Shown: positions 39,032-47,182 of the stretch, in pieces
Layout: each line of letters opens with the position of its first letter
How positions within the stretch are numbered: the first letter of the stretch is position 1
Assembly (NCBI GenBank): GCA_015056325.1
Contig: SVGL01000009.1
Coordinates: 54,618 to 118,617, forward strand
Source of the DNA: Clostridiales bacterium
GTDB taxonomy: Bacteria > Bacillota > Clostridia > Christensenellales > Aristaeellaceae
DNA: 64,000 nt
Direction of reading: 5' to 3'
Translations under genes and position numbers: made by a program
Notes under the pieces: generated by a model
Told to the model about the DNA's origin: nothing
The model's input: the letters and a program-made list of their open reading frames with translations, nothing else
Database searches by the model: none

Positions 39032-40972
39032 ATGCCCCTTCGCCTGACGCTGACCGGCCTTGCCAGCCAATACATCCACATGCCCCTGGCGCCCTTCTGC
39101 CTGAAAAAGGCAGTGGACGAAGACTGCCCCGACGTCGTGACCACCATCTGCGACCTGAACATCAACGATACCCAGGAGGATCTCCTGGCCCGCGTGATGG
39201 CGACTCAGCCCGACGTGCTGGGCATTTCCCTGTACATCTGGAACCGGGAGTGCGCCGCGCGGCTGATCCGGCGTATCAAGGCGCTGCGGCCGGAAGTCGT
39301 GGTCATCGTGGGCGGCCCGGAGGCAACCTTCTCGGTGGACGAGACCTTCCGGGAGATGCCCATCGACTACCTCCTGCGCGGCGCGGGCGAAGAAAGCCTG
39401 CCTGCCCTGCTGCGTGTCATCACGGATGGCGGGAATGCAAGTGCCGTGTCCGGCTGCTGCTTCCGCCTGGCGGATGCCCTGCACACTTCCCTGCCCGCCC
39501 CGGCCCCCGCGCCCCGCAGCGACCTCTACGACGAAGGCTGGCACGCCGCGCTGAACGGCCGCATGGCCTATGTGGAGACCTCCCGCGGGTGTCCGTTCCA
39601 GTGTGCTTTTTGTCTCTCCGGCCATCACCACGAAGTGGCGCTGGCTACGCTCGGCGATTGCAAGCAATCGCTCTCGCTAGTCGGGCAAAAGCCCGACCTA
39701 CGACGCGGCAATAAGGAAGCCCCCGACGCCCGCCAGGTGCAGTTTATGCCGGTGGATGAGGCGCTTGAATTGCTCATCCGCATCGGCAACAGCGGATGCG
39801 AGGCCCGAGGTCGGGCTGATGAAGCCCGACGAGCGACAGCCAATGCTGGCATTGGCGGAGCGAAGCCTGTTACGGAGGTTTCCTCCGGAACAGGCCGAGT
39901 CGTGAAGTTGATCGACCGCACCTTCAACTGCCACAAGGCCCGCACGATGGCGCTGCTGCAGGGGTTGATCGACGCCAAGCTGCGCGGCGATATCGGCGAG
40001 GTGTGCTATCACTTTGAGGTGGCGGCTGATCTCTTCGACGACGAAGCCCTCGAGCTGCTGGCAACTGCGCCGGCAGGCCTGTTCCAGATGGAAGCAGGGC
40101 TGCAGAGCTTCCACGCCGCCACCCTGGATGCCTGCAACCGTCACACCGACATGAACAAACTGGTGGACCGCATCCAGCGTGTTCTTACCCCCAATAACAT
40201 CCACCTGCACATCGATCTCATCGCCGGCCTCCCGGAGGAGGACTTCGTCACCTTCGGACGCAGCTTCGACCAGGCATTCGGGCTGCGGCCCCATCAGCTG
40301 CAGCTGGGCTTCCTGAAATTCATCCACGGCAGCAAGCTCCGCACGGAGAAATGGGGCGCACGATTTGCCCCTGACCCGCCCTATGAAGTGCTGTCCACCC
40401 CCTGGATGACCTACGCTGAGCTGCGGCGGCTCCATGATGCTGCCGAAGCCGTGGAGCGCATCCACAACAGCAGTCGTTTTGCCCTGGCGGAGGCGCTGGC
40501 GCTGGAGACAGGCATTCTGAGGTCGGAGCTTGCTCCGACGAGCGACAGCGATTGCTCGCAATCGCCGAGCGAAGCCTATCACCGGGCAGCACCCGGGGAT
40601 GGGCCGATTCGTCCCTTCGACCTATACCTCATGCTGGGCGAGCGCATGGCTGCCAAGCAGGGCCGCTGGAGCCTGGACAATCTGACCCGGCTGGTGTATG
40701 ACGCCTTCCTCAGCCTGGGCTTGAACGAAAGCGCTCTGCGTGATGCGATGATCCTCGACCGCCTGGCCACGGACAACACCGGCTACCTGCCGCCCTTCCT
40801 GCAGGGCGACGCACCCGCCGTGAAGGCCGCCGCCCGCGCCTGGCGCGAGGCGCACCCGGACCACAAACATCCCCGCGTGGCTTTGCTCTCCGATGGTTCC
40901 GCCGCCGTCGCCGTATGGACAAAAAAACACCCCGTCACGGATCGGGGCGAGGTATCCGTCGTGAATTTGTAA
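39032..40972 (+). CDS. B12-binding-domain radical SAM protein carrying three repeat insertions
   Basis: A 646-aa protein preceded by GGGAGGA. The N-terminal half (1-170) is a Rossmann-like cobalamin-binding-type domain (LNINDTQEDLLARVMATQPDVLG, VIVGGPEATFSVDETFREM). The radical SAM cluster motif is CPFQCAFC (C187, C191, C194). A barrel and a C-terminal DUF4080-like region follow. Three dispersed palindromic repeats interrupt the protein in frame at about residues 196-224, 259-289 and 496-525, adding roughly 90 residues that do not look like the family. The first follows directly after the cluster-binding loop. The gene is otherwise intact; whether the enzyme still works is open. Confidence 0.85.
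   Translation: MPLRLTLTGLASQYIHMPLAPFCLKKAVDEDCPDVVTTICDLNINDTQEDLLARVMATQPDVLGISLYIWNRECAARLIRRIKALRPEVVVIVGGPEATFSVDETFREMPIDYLLRGAGEESLPALLRVITDGGNASAVSGCCFRLADALHTSLPAPAPAPRSDLYDEGWHAALNGRMAYVETSRGCPFQCAFCLSGHHHEVALATLGDCKQSLSLVGQKPDLRRGNKEAPDARQVQFMPVDEALELLIRIGNSGCEARGRADEARRATANAGIGGAKPVTEVSSGTGRVVKLIDRTFNCHKARTMALLQGLIDAKLRGDIGEVCYHFEVAADLFDDEALELLATAPAGLFQMEAGLQSFHAATLDACNRHTDMNKLVDRIQRVLTPNNIHLHIDLIAGLPEEDFVTFGRSFDQAFGLRPHQLQLGFLKFIHGSKLRTEKWGARFAPDPPYEVLSTPWMTYAELRRLHDAAEAVERIHNSSRFALAEALALETGILRSELAPTSDSDCSQSPSEAYHRAAPGDGPIRPFDLYLMLGERMAAKQGRWSLDNLTRLVYDAFLSLGLNESALRDAMILDRLATDNTGYLPPFLQGDAPAVKAAARAWREAHPDHKHPRVALLSDGSAAVAVWTKKHPVTDRGEVSVVNL
39616..39702 (-). repeat. Three-hairpin palindromic repeat, copy 2 (inside radical SAM CDS, antisense)
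   Basis: On the minus strand: GTCGGGC-tttt-GCCCGAC, spacer TAGCGAGA, GCGATTGC-tt-GCAATCGC, spacer CGAGCGTAGCC, a third hairpin CGCCAC-ttc-GTGGTG, and tail GATGGCCGGAGA. On the plus strand it is read through as part of the radical SAM protein. Confidence 0.85.
39808..39897 (+). repeat. Three-hairpin palindromic repeat, copy 3 (inside radical SAM CDS)
   Basis: GTCGGGC-tgatgaa-GCCCGAC (39810-39830), GAGCGACA, GCCAATGC-tg-GCATTGGC (39839-39856), GGAGCGAA, then a long third hairpin, GCCTGTT with CGGAGG/CCTCCG and AACAGGC (39865-39895). It is translated without a stop. Confidence 0.85.
40519..40606 (+). repeat. Three-hairpin palindromic repeat, copy 4 (inside radical SAM CDS)
   Basis: GTCGGAGC-tt-GCTCCGAC (40522-40539), GAGCGACA, GCGATTGC-tc-GCAATCGC (40548-40565), CGAGCGAAGCC, third hairpin CCGGG-CCCGG (40582-40596) and tail GGATGGGCCG. 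It is read in a different frame from copy 3. Confidence 0.85.
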
Positions 40973-41003
40973 ATAAATTGTGAATGAATGAGGCTGCCGC
41001 CCC

Positions 41004-41032
41004 TTGCATTTCCGACATTCTCATGGTACACT
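41004..41032 (+). promoter_or_regulatory. Promoter of tandem-repeat protein gene
   Basis: TTGCAT (41004-41009), 17-bp spacer, TACACT (41027-41032). Confidence 0.7.
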
Positions 41033-41063
41033 GAATGCAAATACTTCCCAGGAGGACATACAA

Positions 41064-41861
41064 ATGATTAAGCGCACAGCTTCCCTGATGCTGGCTCTGC
41101 TGATGCTCTTTGGCGCTGTGGCTCACGCCGACTACAGCAGCACCCTGGACAGCATCTATTCCAGTTACCGTAGCGGCAACACCCGCGCAGACAATGTCTA
41201 TCAGCAGATCGCCAACGGCAGCTACCGTTCCTTTGAAGTTGCCTATGTGATTGCGCAGATCCTGGACACCCGCGGCTCCTACAGCAGCACCCTGGACAGC
41301 ATTTACTCCAGCTACCGCAGCGGCAACACCCGTGCCGATAACGTCTATCAGCAGATTGCCAACGGATCCTACCGCACCTTCGAAGCTTGCTATGTAATTG
41401 CGCAGATCCTGGATACCCGCGGCTCCTACACCAGTACCCTGGACAGCATCTACTCCAGCTACCGCAGCGGCAACACCCGCGCAGACAATGTCTACCAGCA
41501 GATCGCCAACGGTTCCTACCGCACCTTTGAAGTGCTGTACGTCATCGCGCAGATCCTGGATACCCGCGGCTCCTACACCAGTACCCTGGACAGCATCTAC
41601 TCCAGCTACCGCAGCGGCAACACCCGCGCAGACAATGTCTACCAGCAGATCGCCAATGGCTCCTACCGCTCCTTTGAGGTCGCTTACGTCATCGCGCAGA
41701 TCCTGGACACCACCGGCGCCTACACCAGCACCCTGGACAGCATCTACTCCAGCTACCGCAGCGGCAATACCCGCGCCGATAACGTCTATCAGCAGATCGC
41801 CAATGGTTCCTACCGCACCTTCGAGGCACTGTACGTCATTGCCCAGATCTACGACCGCTGA
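41064..41861 (+). CDS. Secreted protein of five 49-residue tandem repeats
   Basis: A 265-aa exported protein; ATG 41064 follows AGGAGG. Signal peptide MIKRTASLMLALLMLFGAVAHA, then almost nothing but five repeats of 49 residues (the last shortened). Each repeat contains STLDSIYSSYRSGNTRADN, VYQQIANGSYR and VIAQILDTRGSY in order. Repeats are nearly identical in protein and DNA, with changes mostly at the residue pair after SYR and the three after FE. The pattern is Tyr-, Ser- and Asn-rich with probable alternating helices. No anchor, Cys or catalytic motif is seen. I do not recognise the family. It has its own promoter and terminator, so it is a single-gene transcript. Confidence 0.85.
   Translation: MIKRTASLMLALLMLFGAVAHADYSSTLDSIYSSYRSGNTRADNVYQQIANGSYRSFEVAYVIAQILDTRGSYSSTLDSIYSSYRSGNTRADNVYQQIANGSYRTFEACYVIAQILDTRGSYTSTLDSIYSSYRSGNTRADNVYQQIANGSYRTFEVLYVIAQILDTRGSYTSTLDSIYSSYRSGNTRADNVYQQIANGSYRSFEVAYVIAQILDTTGAYTSTLDSIYSSYRSGNTRADNVYQQIANGSYRTFEALYVIAQIYDR
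41133..41861 (+). repeat. Five 147-bp coding tandem repeats
   Basis: Units begin at 41133, 41280, 41427, 41574 and 41721, exactly 147 bp apart; the fifth is cut by the stop codon. The middle units are almost identical in DNA, showing recent duplication or gene conversion. Confidence 0.95.
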
Positions 41862-41880
41862 TCCCCCTCATAGCAAATCA

Positions 41881-41917
41881 AAACGGCTGCAGCGCATACA
41901 CGCGACAGCCGTTTTTT
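41881..41917. terminator. Bidirectional terminator
   Basis: AAACGGCTG (41881-41889) pairs with CAGCCGTTT (41906-41914), with an inner GCG/CGC pair; T-runs on both strands serve the convergent genes. Confidence 0.8.
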
Positions 41918-41919
41918 GT

Positions 41920-43275
41920 TTACGCTTCATCCCCCAACGGGCGCAGGAGCTTCCTGTTGCAGCGAGCAAACAGGAACAGGCAGATGATCAGCGAGACAAC
42001 CTCTGCAATCGGGAAGGCCCACCACACCGCATTCAGGCTGATCCTGGCCAGGAGCCAGGCAGCAGGCAGCAGCACCACCAGCTGACGGCTCAGGCTCATG
42101 ATCAGGCTGTACATGCCCTTGCCCACCGCCTGGAACACGGTGGAAATAGTGATGCCCACTGCAGCCGGCAGGAAGCAGGTGGAGATGGTCCGCAGGGCAA
42201 TCGCGCCCAGCGCGATCAGCTCGCCGCCCTCGGAGGAGTCAAACAGACTCAGCAGCATCTGGGGCGCCAGCATGAACAGCAGCATGCCCGCCAGCATGAT
42301 CACTCCGGCGAAGCTCAGGCACACACGGATGCACTCGTACACGCGGCTGCGGTTGCGTGCACCGTAGTTGTAGCCCACAATCGGCACCATGCCGTTGCTC
42401 AGGCCGAATACCGGCATGAAGATGAACGACTGCAGCTTGAAGTATACGCCCAGCACGTTCATCGCCGTGGTGCCAAAGCCCATGAGGATCATGTTCATCA
42501 GCACGTTCAGGAGGGAAGAGATGGCCTGCATCACCGTGGAGGGCAATCCAACCACGAAGATGGGCTTCATCATGTGCATCTGCGGGCGGAAGCGGTCCCA
42601 GGCGAGGCGGAGCTCCGGGTTGGTCTTCTGGTTGAGGATGAAGCCGATCATCATGCTGACCCACTGGCCGATGACCGTGGCAATCGCCGCGCCAGCAACA
42701 CCCATGTCAAACAGGAAGATGAACACCGGATCCAGAATGATATTGGTCACCGCGCCGGCCAGCTGGGTCAGCATGGAGGCCTTGGTGTTGCCGGAGGCCT
42801 GCAGCATGCGTTCCATGGAGATGGCCATAAACAGGCCGATGGAGAACACGCACACAATGGTCAGGTAGGTGGCGCCCTGCTCGATCAGGGCGGCGTCATC
42901 GGTGAAGGCGGACATGAAGGGCCGCGCAGCAAACAGGCCGATCCCCACGAACAGCAGCCAGCCGCAGGCCTCGATGAAAAGGCCGTTCTTCGCGGCAAGG
43001 CGGGCTTCAGCGGGGTTCTTCTCACCCAGGCGGCGGGAAATCAGGCTGTTGATACCAGTGCCCATGCCGGTGGACAGGGCGATCATCAGCATCTGCAGGG
43101 GCATGGCCAGGTTGACCGCGCCCAGCGCCGCCGGGGAGTACTTGGCAACAAAGATGCCGTCAATAATATTGTAAAGCGCCTGCACGAGCATGGAGATCAT
43201 GATCGGCACAGATACGGTGGGAACCAGCTTGGCCATGGGCATCTCGCCCAGCATGCTGCTCTTTTCCCGCTGCAT
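41920..43275 (-). CDS. MATE-family efflux transporter
   Basis: A 451-aa protein with about twelve membrane segments. ATG 43275 follows AAGGGG; a longer frame would start in the promoter. The N-terminus LVPTVSVPIMISMLVQALYNIIDGIFVAKYSPAALGAVNLAMP is typical of the DinF/NorM-like MATE branch. Substrate unknown. It differs clearly from the MATE protein at 29892, so they are not recent duplicates. The gene has its own promoter and shares a terminator with the tandem-repeat gene. Confidence 0.92.
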   Translation of the reverse strand: MQREKSSMLGEMPMAKLVPTVSVPIMISMLVQALYNIIDGIFVAKYSPAALGAVNLAMPLQMLMIALSTGMGTGINSLISRRLGEKNPAEARLAAKNGLFIEACGWLLFVGIGLFAARPFMSAFTDDAALIEQGATYLTIVCVFSIGLFMAISMERMLQASGNTKASMLTQLAGAVTNIILDPVFIFLFDMGVAGAAIATVIGQWVSMMIGFILNQKTNPELRLAWDRFRPQMHMMKPIFVVGLPSTVMQAISSLLNVLMNMILMGFGTTAMNVLGVYFKLQSFIFMPVFGLSNGMVPIVGYNYGARNRSRVYECIRVCLSFAGVIMLAGMLLFMLAPQMLLSLFDSSEGGELIALGAIALRTISTCFLPAAVGITISTVFQAVGKGMYSLIMSLSRQLVVLLPAAWLLARISLNAVWWAFPIAEVVSLIICLFLFARCNRKLLRPLGDEA

Positions 43276-43329
43276 GGGAACCCCTTCTTTCGGATGGATT
43301 ACGAGTGCGGCAATGCGCACCAAGAAGTG

Positions 43330-43358
43330 ATGGTATCATATATGGATATCTGCGTCAA
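43330..43358 (-). promoter_or_regulatory. Promoter of second MATE gene
   Basis: On the minus strand: TTGACG (43358-43353), 17-bp spacer, TACCAT (43335-43330). Confidence 0.6.
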
Positions 43359-43380
43359 CCCTTTTGCAAAGGATGGCAGC

Positions 43381-43407
43381 AAAAAAGCCGGAGGATGGAC
43401 CCCCGGC
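43381..43407 (-). terminator. Terminator of the gpsA gene
   Basis: On the minus strand GCCGG-(11)-CCGGC followed by TTTTTT (43386-43381). Confidence 0.8.
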
Positions 43408-43412
43408 AAAAA

Positions 43413-44804
43413 TCAGTTGATGATAACCTCCACCCCAAGCCCCTCCTGGTCAGCAAACTGCTGCACCTGTTCAGGCTTGGCAACGATGAGGTCAATGCGC
43501 AGGTTGTGCACCGCGTCCTTGAGGTCGGTCCAGTCGGACACCGGCAGCACCCTGTCCACGCAACGCAATGCCCGCAGGGATTCCCGCCGGCTTTCGAACT
43601 TGACTGCATCGCCGTCATCCACCAGGGCGACTGCCAGCCAGGTACCGCGCTCCTTGGCGGCCTTCAGCCAGGCAATCTCCTCCGCCGTCAGCATGGGGAA
43701 GGTGCCGCCCACCAGCACGCGGCGGGTCTCCCCGTGCATGCGGCGGCGCTGCAGGGCGCTCTCAAAGCGCACGTTCATTTCGCTCTGCTTGACCTCGCGG
43801 GTCTTGTCTCGGGTCATGAGGGCGTGGCCCAGCTCGGCCGGGGTGATCTTCCCGGTGACAACGGCGTTCACGCCGGCCACGATGGGCATCTCCACCTGGT
43901 AGCGCTCGGCCAGCTGCATCGCGGCGGGCAGGGCGTTGATGCCCTCCACCACCATGCCAACCTCACGGATCGCCTCCTCCGGGGTCTTGCCCTGGCCGAT
44001 CAGCATACCGCAGCGGTTGTTGCGGCTGTGCATGGAGGTGGCGGTCACGATCAGGTCGCCGATACCAGCCAGGCCGTAGAAGGTCTGCTCGGAGCAGCCC
44101 ATGGCCAAGCCCAGACGGACGATCTCCGCCATGCCGCGAGTGATCAGCAGCGCCTTGGCATTGTCACCGTTACCCAGGCCCGCGGAAATGCCCGCCGCCA
44201 GGGCCATGATGTTCTTCAGCGCGCCGCAGAGCTCCACGCCCAGCACGTCCGCATTTGTGTAGGTGCGCATGCAGGTATCCATAAACGTATCCTGGACAAC
44301 CTCTGCCACATCCATGTCCGTGCAGGCGGAGACGATGGCAGTGGGCATGTCCAGGGCGACTTCCTCGGCATGGGTGGGGCCGGAGAGCGCCACCAGCTTG
44401 ACATTGTCGTGACGACCGTCCTTGCACAGCTCATTCCGGATGACTTCGGTCATGGTGAGGAGGCTGTCCGGCTCAATGCCCTTGGCCACGTCCACGATGA
44501 TCTGCCCATCGGGGATGAAGGCTGCCGCCAGCGCCGCCGTGGAGCGCACAAACACCGACGGCACCGCGAAGAGCAGGATGTCCTTGCCCGTGCAGGCAGT
44601 CTGAACATCGCTGGTGAATACGATGTCCTCAGAGATGCTCAGGCCCGGCAGATTGGGATGCGCGCGGGTTTTATGGAGGGAATCGACTTCCTGCTGGAAC
44701 TTCGACCATACGGTGACGTGGTGACCGTTGCGCTGCAAAAGCCGCGCCAGCGCCACGCCCCAGGTACCGGAGCCCAGGATGCCGATGGATTTTTTGTTAC
44801 TCAT
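43413..44804 (-). CDS. gpsA: Glycerol-3-phosphate dehydrogenase fused to a cytidylyltransferase-like domain
   Basis: A 463-aa protein, about 125 residues longer than usual. Residues 1-340 are a normal NAD(P)-dependent GpsA: IGILGSGTWGVALARLL (nucleotide binding), VDVAKGIEPDSL, LSGPTHAEEVA, catalytic Lys in ELCGALKNIMALAAG (K197) and GLAGIGDLIVTATS. It makes sn-glycerol 3-phosphate for phospholipids. Residues about 361-463 align by eye with CTP:glycerol-3-phosphate cytidylyltransferase (TagD): RRVLVGGTFPMLTAEEIAWL, FESRRESLRALRCVDRVLP, NLRIDLIVAK. The HxGH catalytic motif is replaced (LTAEE) and the C-terminal RTxxISTT is absent, so this domain is probably inactive and may be regulatory. Confidence 0.9.
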   Translation of the reverse strand: MSNKKSIGILGSGTWGVALARLLQRNGHHVTVWSKFQQEVDSLHKTRAHPNLPGLSISEDIVFTSDVQTACTGKDILLFAVPSVFVRSTAALAAAFIPDGQIIVDVAKGIEPDSLLTMTEVIRNELCKDGRHDNVKLVALSGPTHAEEVALDMPTAIVSACTDMDVAEVVQDTFMDTCMRTYTNADVLGVELCGALKNIMALAAGISAGLGNGDNAKALLITRGMAEIVRLGLAMGCSEQTFYGLAGIGDLIVTATSMHSRNNRCGMLIGQGKTPEEAIREVGMVVEGINALPAAMQLAERYQVEMPIVAGVNAVVTGKITPAELGHALMTRDKTREVKQSEMNVRFESALQRRRMHGETRRVLVGGTFPMLTAEEIAWLKAAKERGTWLAVALVDDGDAVKFESRRESLRALRCVDRVLPVSDWTDLKDAVHNLRIDLIVAKPEQVQQFADQEGLGVEVIIN

Positions 44805-44885
44805 ATTGCAACCTCATGCTCTGTGATGCGGGGAATGGTTTCATGGGTAGATTCGCCGCGAAGGGGCGGAAACCCTGCTTGCGAT

Positions 44886-45668
44886 TCAAGGCTTCATGTC
44901 GAAAACCATACACTCGTCGCTATCCTGATAGCCCAGTGCGGTGTAGAGCATGCGGCCTTCAGCGGTGGCGTCCAGGGTGATTTCCGTCACGCCGCGGGAT
45001 TTGGCCTCCTCATGCAAGGCCAGCATCAGCTGCCTGCCTATCCCCTGACGGCGATAGCCCTCTGCAACGTACACGTTCATGATGTGGGCGCGCTTGCCCG
45101 TGGGGTGGCCCAGCGTCGGGATGCAGCGCTTGTAGCACAGCGTCGCGCAGGCGATGGGGATATCACCGTCCATAGCCAGCAGGGTGGTCTGATCGGCGTG
45201 GCGGAGGAAGTCGCGGGTCGCTTCCGCAAACTCCGGGGCAAAGGCGTACCCCTTCGGCAGATGATCCACCGCCCGCAGGCAATCCAGGCGGATGCGCAGA
45301 GCGTCAGCCTCATTGGAGGCGTCCGCCCGGAGGACAGCGGGCTCGCCTGCTTCCTCCAGCACGCAATACGAATCGAAATACTGCTCCTGGAAGTGCACGG
45401 CAGCCATGATCTCCGTCTCTGTAAAGGACATACCCTCAGGAGCCAGTACCCACTTGGTTTCCACGTCGTCCCGGCGGTGGATAACGGCGATGCGCCGCCC
45501 GGTAAAGGTTGTCAGGGGCTCGTCCACACCCAGGATATAGGCGTCCTGCCAGTCGCCGTCGGGCGCAGGAACGCCCACCACTTCGCCGTAGTTGACGCGA
45601 TAGATCAGGTCGGGGTGCTTGGGGTGGGCAGAGCCGAGGGGACGGTCGATGCGGGCGGTGATCAGCAT
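44886..45668 (-). CDS. Inorganic-pyrophosphatase-like domain fused to GNAT acetyltransferase
   Basis: A 260-aa protein; ATG 45668 follows AAGGAGA. Residues 1-107 match short proteins annotated as inorganic pyrophosphatase in Bacillota (DRPLGSAHPKHPDLIYRVNYG, DWQDAYILGVDEPLTTFTG, ETKWVLAPEGMSFTETEI). Residues about 115-260 form a GNAT domain with the acetyl-CoA loop VAEGYRRQGIGRQLMLAL and ALGYQDSDECMVFDMKP. In relatives these parts occur as separate proteins, so this is a fusion. The acetylated substrate is unknown. It has its own promoter and lies 81 bp upstream of gpsA. Confidence 0.8.
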   Translation of the reverse strand: MLITARIDRPLGSAHPKHPDLIYRVNYGEVVGVPAPDGDWQDAYILGVDEPLTTFTGRRIAVIHRRDDVETKWVLAPEGMSFTETEIMAAVHFQEQYFDSYCVLEEAGEPAVLRADASNEADALRIRLDCLRAVDHLPKGYAFAPEFAEATRDFLRHADQTTLLAMDGDIPIACATLCYKRCIPTLGHPTGKRAHIMNVYVAEGYRRQGIGRQLMLALHEEAKSRGVTEITLDATAEGRMLYTALGYQDSDECMVFDMKP

Positions 45669-45698
45669 GGCGGATTCTCCTTCGGTGGTGGTACCTAT

Positions 45699-45727
45699 AT
45701 GATACCACCGTTGGGACGCAAAGGCAA
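45699..45727 (-). promoter_or_regulatory. Promoter of PPase-like/GNAT gene
   Basis: On the minus strand: TTGCCT (45727-45722), 17-bp spacer, TATCAT (45704-45699). Confidence 0.7.
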
Positions 45728-45764
45728 GCGTCATCCCTCCGCTCCTGGAAAACACCGGAAATAC

Positions 45765-45793
45765 TTGCATTAGAAGCGACAATATGGTATATT
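45765..45793 (+). promoter_or_regulatory. Promoter of decarboxylase gene
   Basis: TTGCAT (45765-45770), 17-bp spacer, TATATT (45788-45793). Confidence 0.7.
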
Positions 45794-45830
45794 GGGCGGG
45801 TAAATTTTTGACGAAAAGAGGCTCACAATC

Positions 45831-47087
45831 TTGCCGAACTTCACCCTGAACGACAGCATTTTCGAGGCGGCGGCGGACAAGTTCCCCACGCCCTTCCATC
45901 TGTATGACGAAGCCGGATTGCGCCAGAATGCCCGCGACCTGAACGCGGCTTTTTCCTGGTGCAAGGACTTCAAGGAGTACTTCGCCGTGAAGGCCCTGCC
46001 CAATCCCGTGATCCTGCGCATCCTCAAGGAGGAAGGCTGCGGCGTGGACTGCTCCTCCGAAACCGAGCTGATGCTGGCCCGCGCCTGCGGCTTCCATGGC
46101 GAGGAGATCATGTTCTCCGCCAACGCCATGCCCTACCATGAGTTCCGAATCGCTCGGGAGATGGACGCCTACATCAACCTGGATGACATCACCCACATTG
46201 ACGTGCTGGAGGAAAACGGCGACATCCCGGAGACCATCTGCTGCCGCTACAACCCCGGCGGAGACTTCCGCATCGGCACGGCCATCATGGGCAACCCCGG
46301 CGACGCCAAGTACGGCTTCACCTACGCTCAGCTGCAGGATGGCCTCAAAATCCTCAAGGCAAAGGGCGCGAAGAAGTTCGGCCTGCACTCCTTCCTGTCC
46401 TCCAACAACACCGATACGGCGTACTACCCCACCCTGGCGAAGCTCCTGTTCAAGGCAGGACGCGATCTGGCAGCAGAAACCGGCCTGAAGCTCAGCTTCA
46501 TCAACCTTTCCGGCGGCGTGGGCATCCCCTACCGCCCCGATCAGCAGAAGACCGATATCTTCGCCGTGGGCGAGGGCGTGCGTCAGGCTTATGAGGAGAT
46601 TTTCCCCGAGGGCGGCGTGGCTATCAAGACCGAGCTGGGCCGTTGGATGACCGGCCCCATCGGCTGGCTCGTCACCCGCGCCATCCACAAGAAGGACACC
46701 TACAAACACTACATCGGCGTGGACGCCTGCTGCGCCAACCTGATGCGCCCGGCGATGTATGGCGCGTACCACCACATTACCGTCTGCGGCAAGGAAAACC
46801 TGCCCCACGACCATCAGTACGACGTGGTAGGCTGCCTGTGCGAGAACAACGACAAGTTCGCCATTGACCGCATGCTGCCGGAGATCGTGAACGGCGACCT
46901 GATCGTCATCCACGATTCCGGCGCCCATGGCCACGCGATGGGCTATAACTACAACGGCCGCCTGCGCTCCGCAGAAGTACTGCACCAGCAGGACGGCAGC
47001 TTCCGACTCATCCGCCGCGCTGAGACTGCGAAGGATTACTTCGCCACGCTGAATGTGGATGAATCCGCAATGGAACTGGGGTTGTAA
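45831..47087 (+). CDS. lysA: Diaminopimelate decarboxylase-like PLP enzyme
   Basis: A 418-aa fold-III decarboxylase that should start at TTG 45831, after AAGAGG; no upstream ATG fits the promoter. The PLP lysine is in YFAVKALPNP, the glycine-rich phosphate loop in INLSGGVGIPYRPD, and the C-terminal active-site parts are GVDACCANLMRPAMYGAYHH and GCLCENNDKFAIDRMLP. These correspond to the DAPDC motifs MRPALYGAYH and CESGD, but the second is CENND, so specificity could differ from the last step of lysine synthesis. No other lysine genes are nearby. A strong terminator follows. Confidence 0.75.
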   Translation: MPNFTLNDSIFEAAADKFPTPFHLYDEAGLRQNARDLNAAFSWCKDFKEYFAVKALPNPVILRILKEEGCGVDCSSETELMLARACGFHGEEIMFSANAMPYHEFRIAREMDAYINLDDITHIDVLEENGDIPETICCRYNPGGDFRIGTAIMGNPGDAKYGFTYAQLQDGLKILKAKGAKKFGLHSFLSSNNTDTAYYPTLAKLLFKAGRDLAAETGLKLSFINLSGGVGIPYRPDQQKTDIFAVGEGVRQAYEEIFPEGGVAIKTELGRWMTGPIGWLVTRAIHKKDTYKHYIGVDACCANLMRPAMYGAYHHITVCGKENLPHDHQYDVVGCLCENNDKFAIDRMLPEIVNGDLIVIHDSGAHGHAMGYNYNGRLRSAEVLHQQDGSFRLIRRAETAKDYFATLNVDESAMELGL

Positions 47088-47128
47088 TCTCACACCAATC
47101 CCCAACGACAAAATACATTCATGCAAAT

Positions 47129-47159
47129 TGAGCGCACAGTGCAAACTGTGCGCTCAGTT
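47129..47159. terminator. Intrinsic terminator after decarboxylase gene
   Basis: TGAGCGCACAG (47129-47139) pairs perfectly with CTGTGCGCTCA (47146-47156), followed by GTTTATAT. Confidence 0.85.
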
Positions 47160-47182
47160 TATATATGATGTTCATTACACGT

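Noticed and set aside
41133..41861. Regular 147-bp repeats as a possible CRISPR array
   Set aside because: The repeats are contiguous, without spacers, and in frame in a signal-peptide protein. No cas genes are present.
41398..43902. 834-codon plus-strand frame running through the tandem-repeat gene and opposite the MATE gene
   Set aside because: It is the alternative frame of the repeats joined to antisense MATE sequence, and the protein has no recognisable domain.
45794..45830. Lysine riboswitch before the DAP decarboxylase-like gene
   Set aside because: The leader is below 40 nt, far too short.
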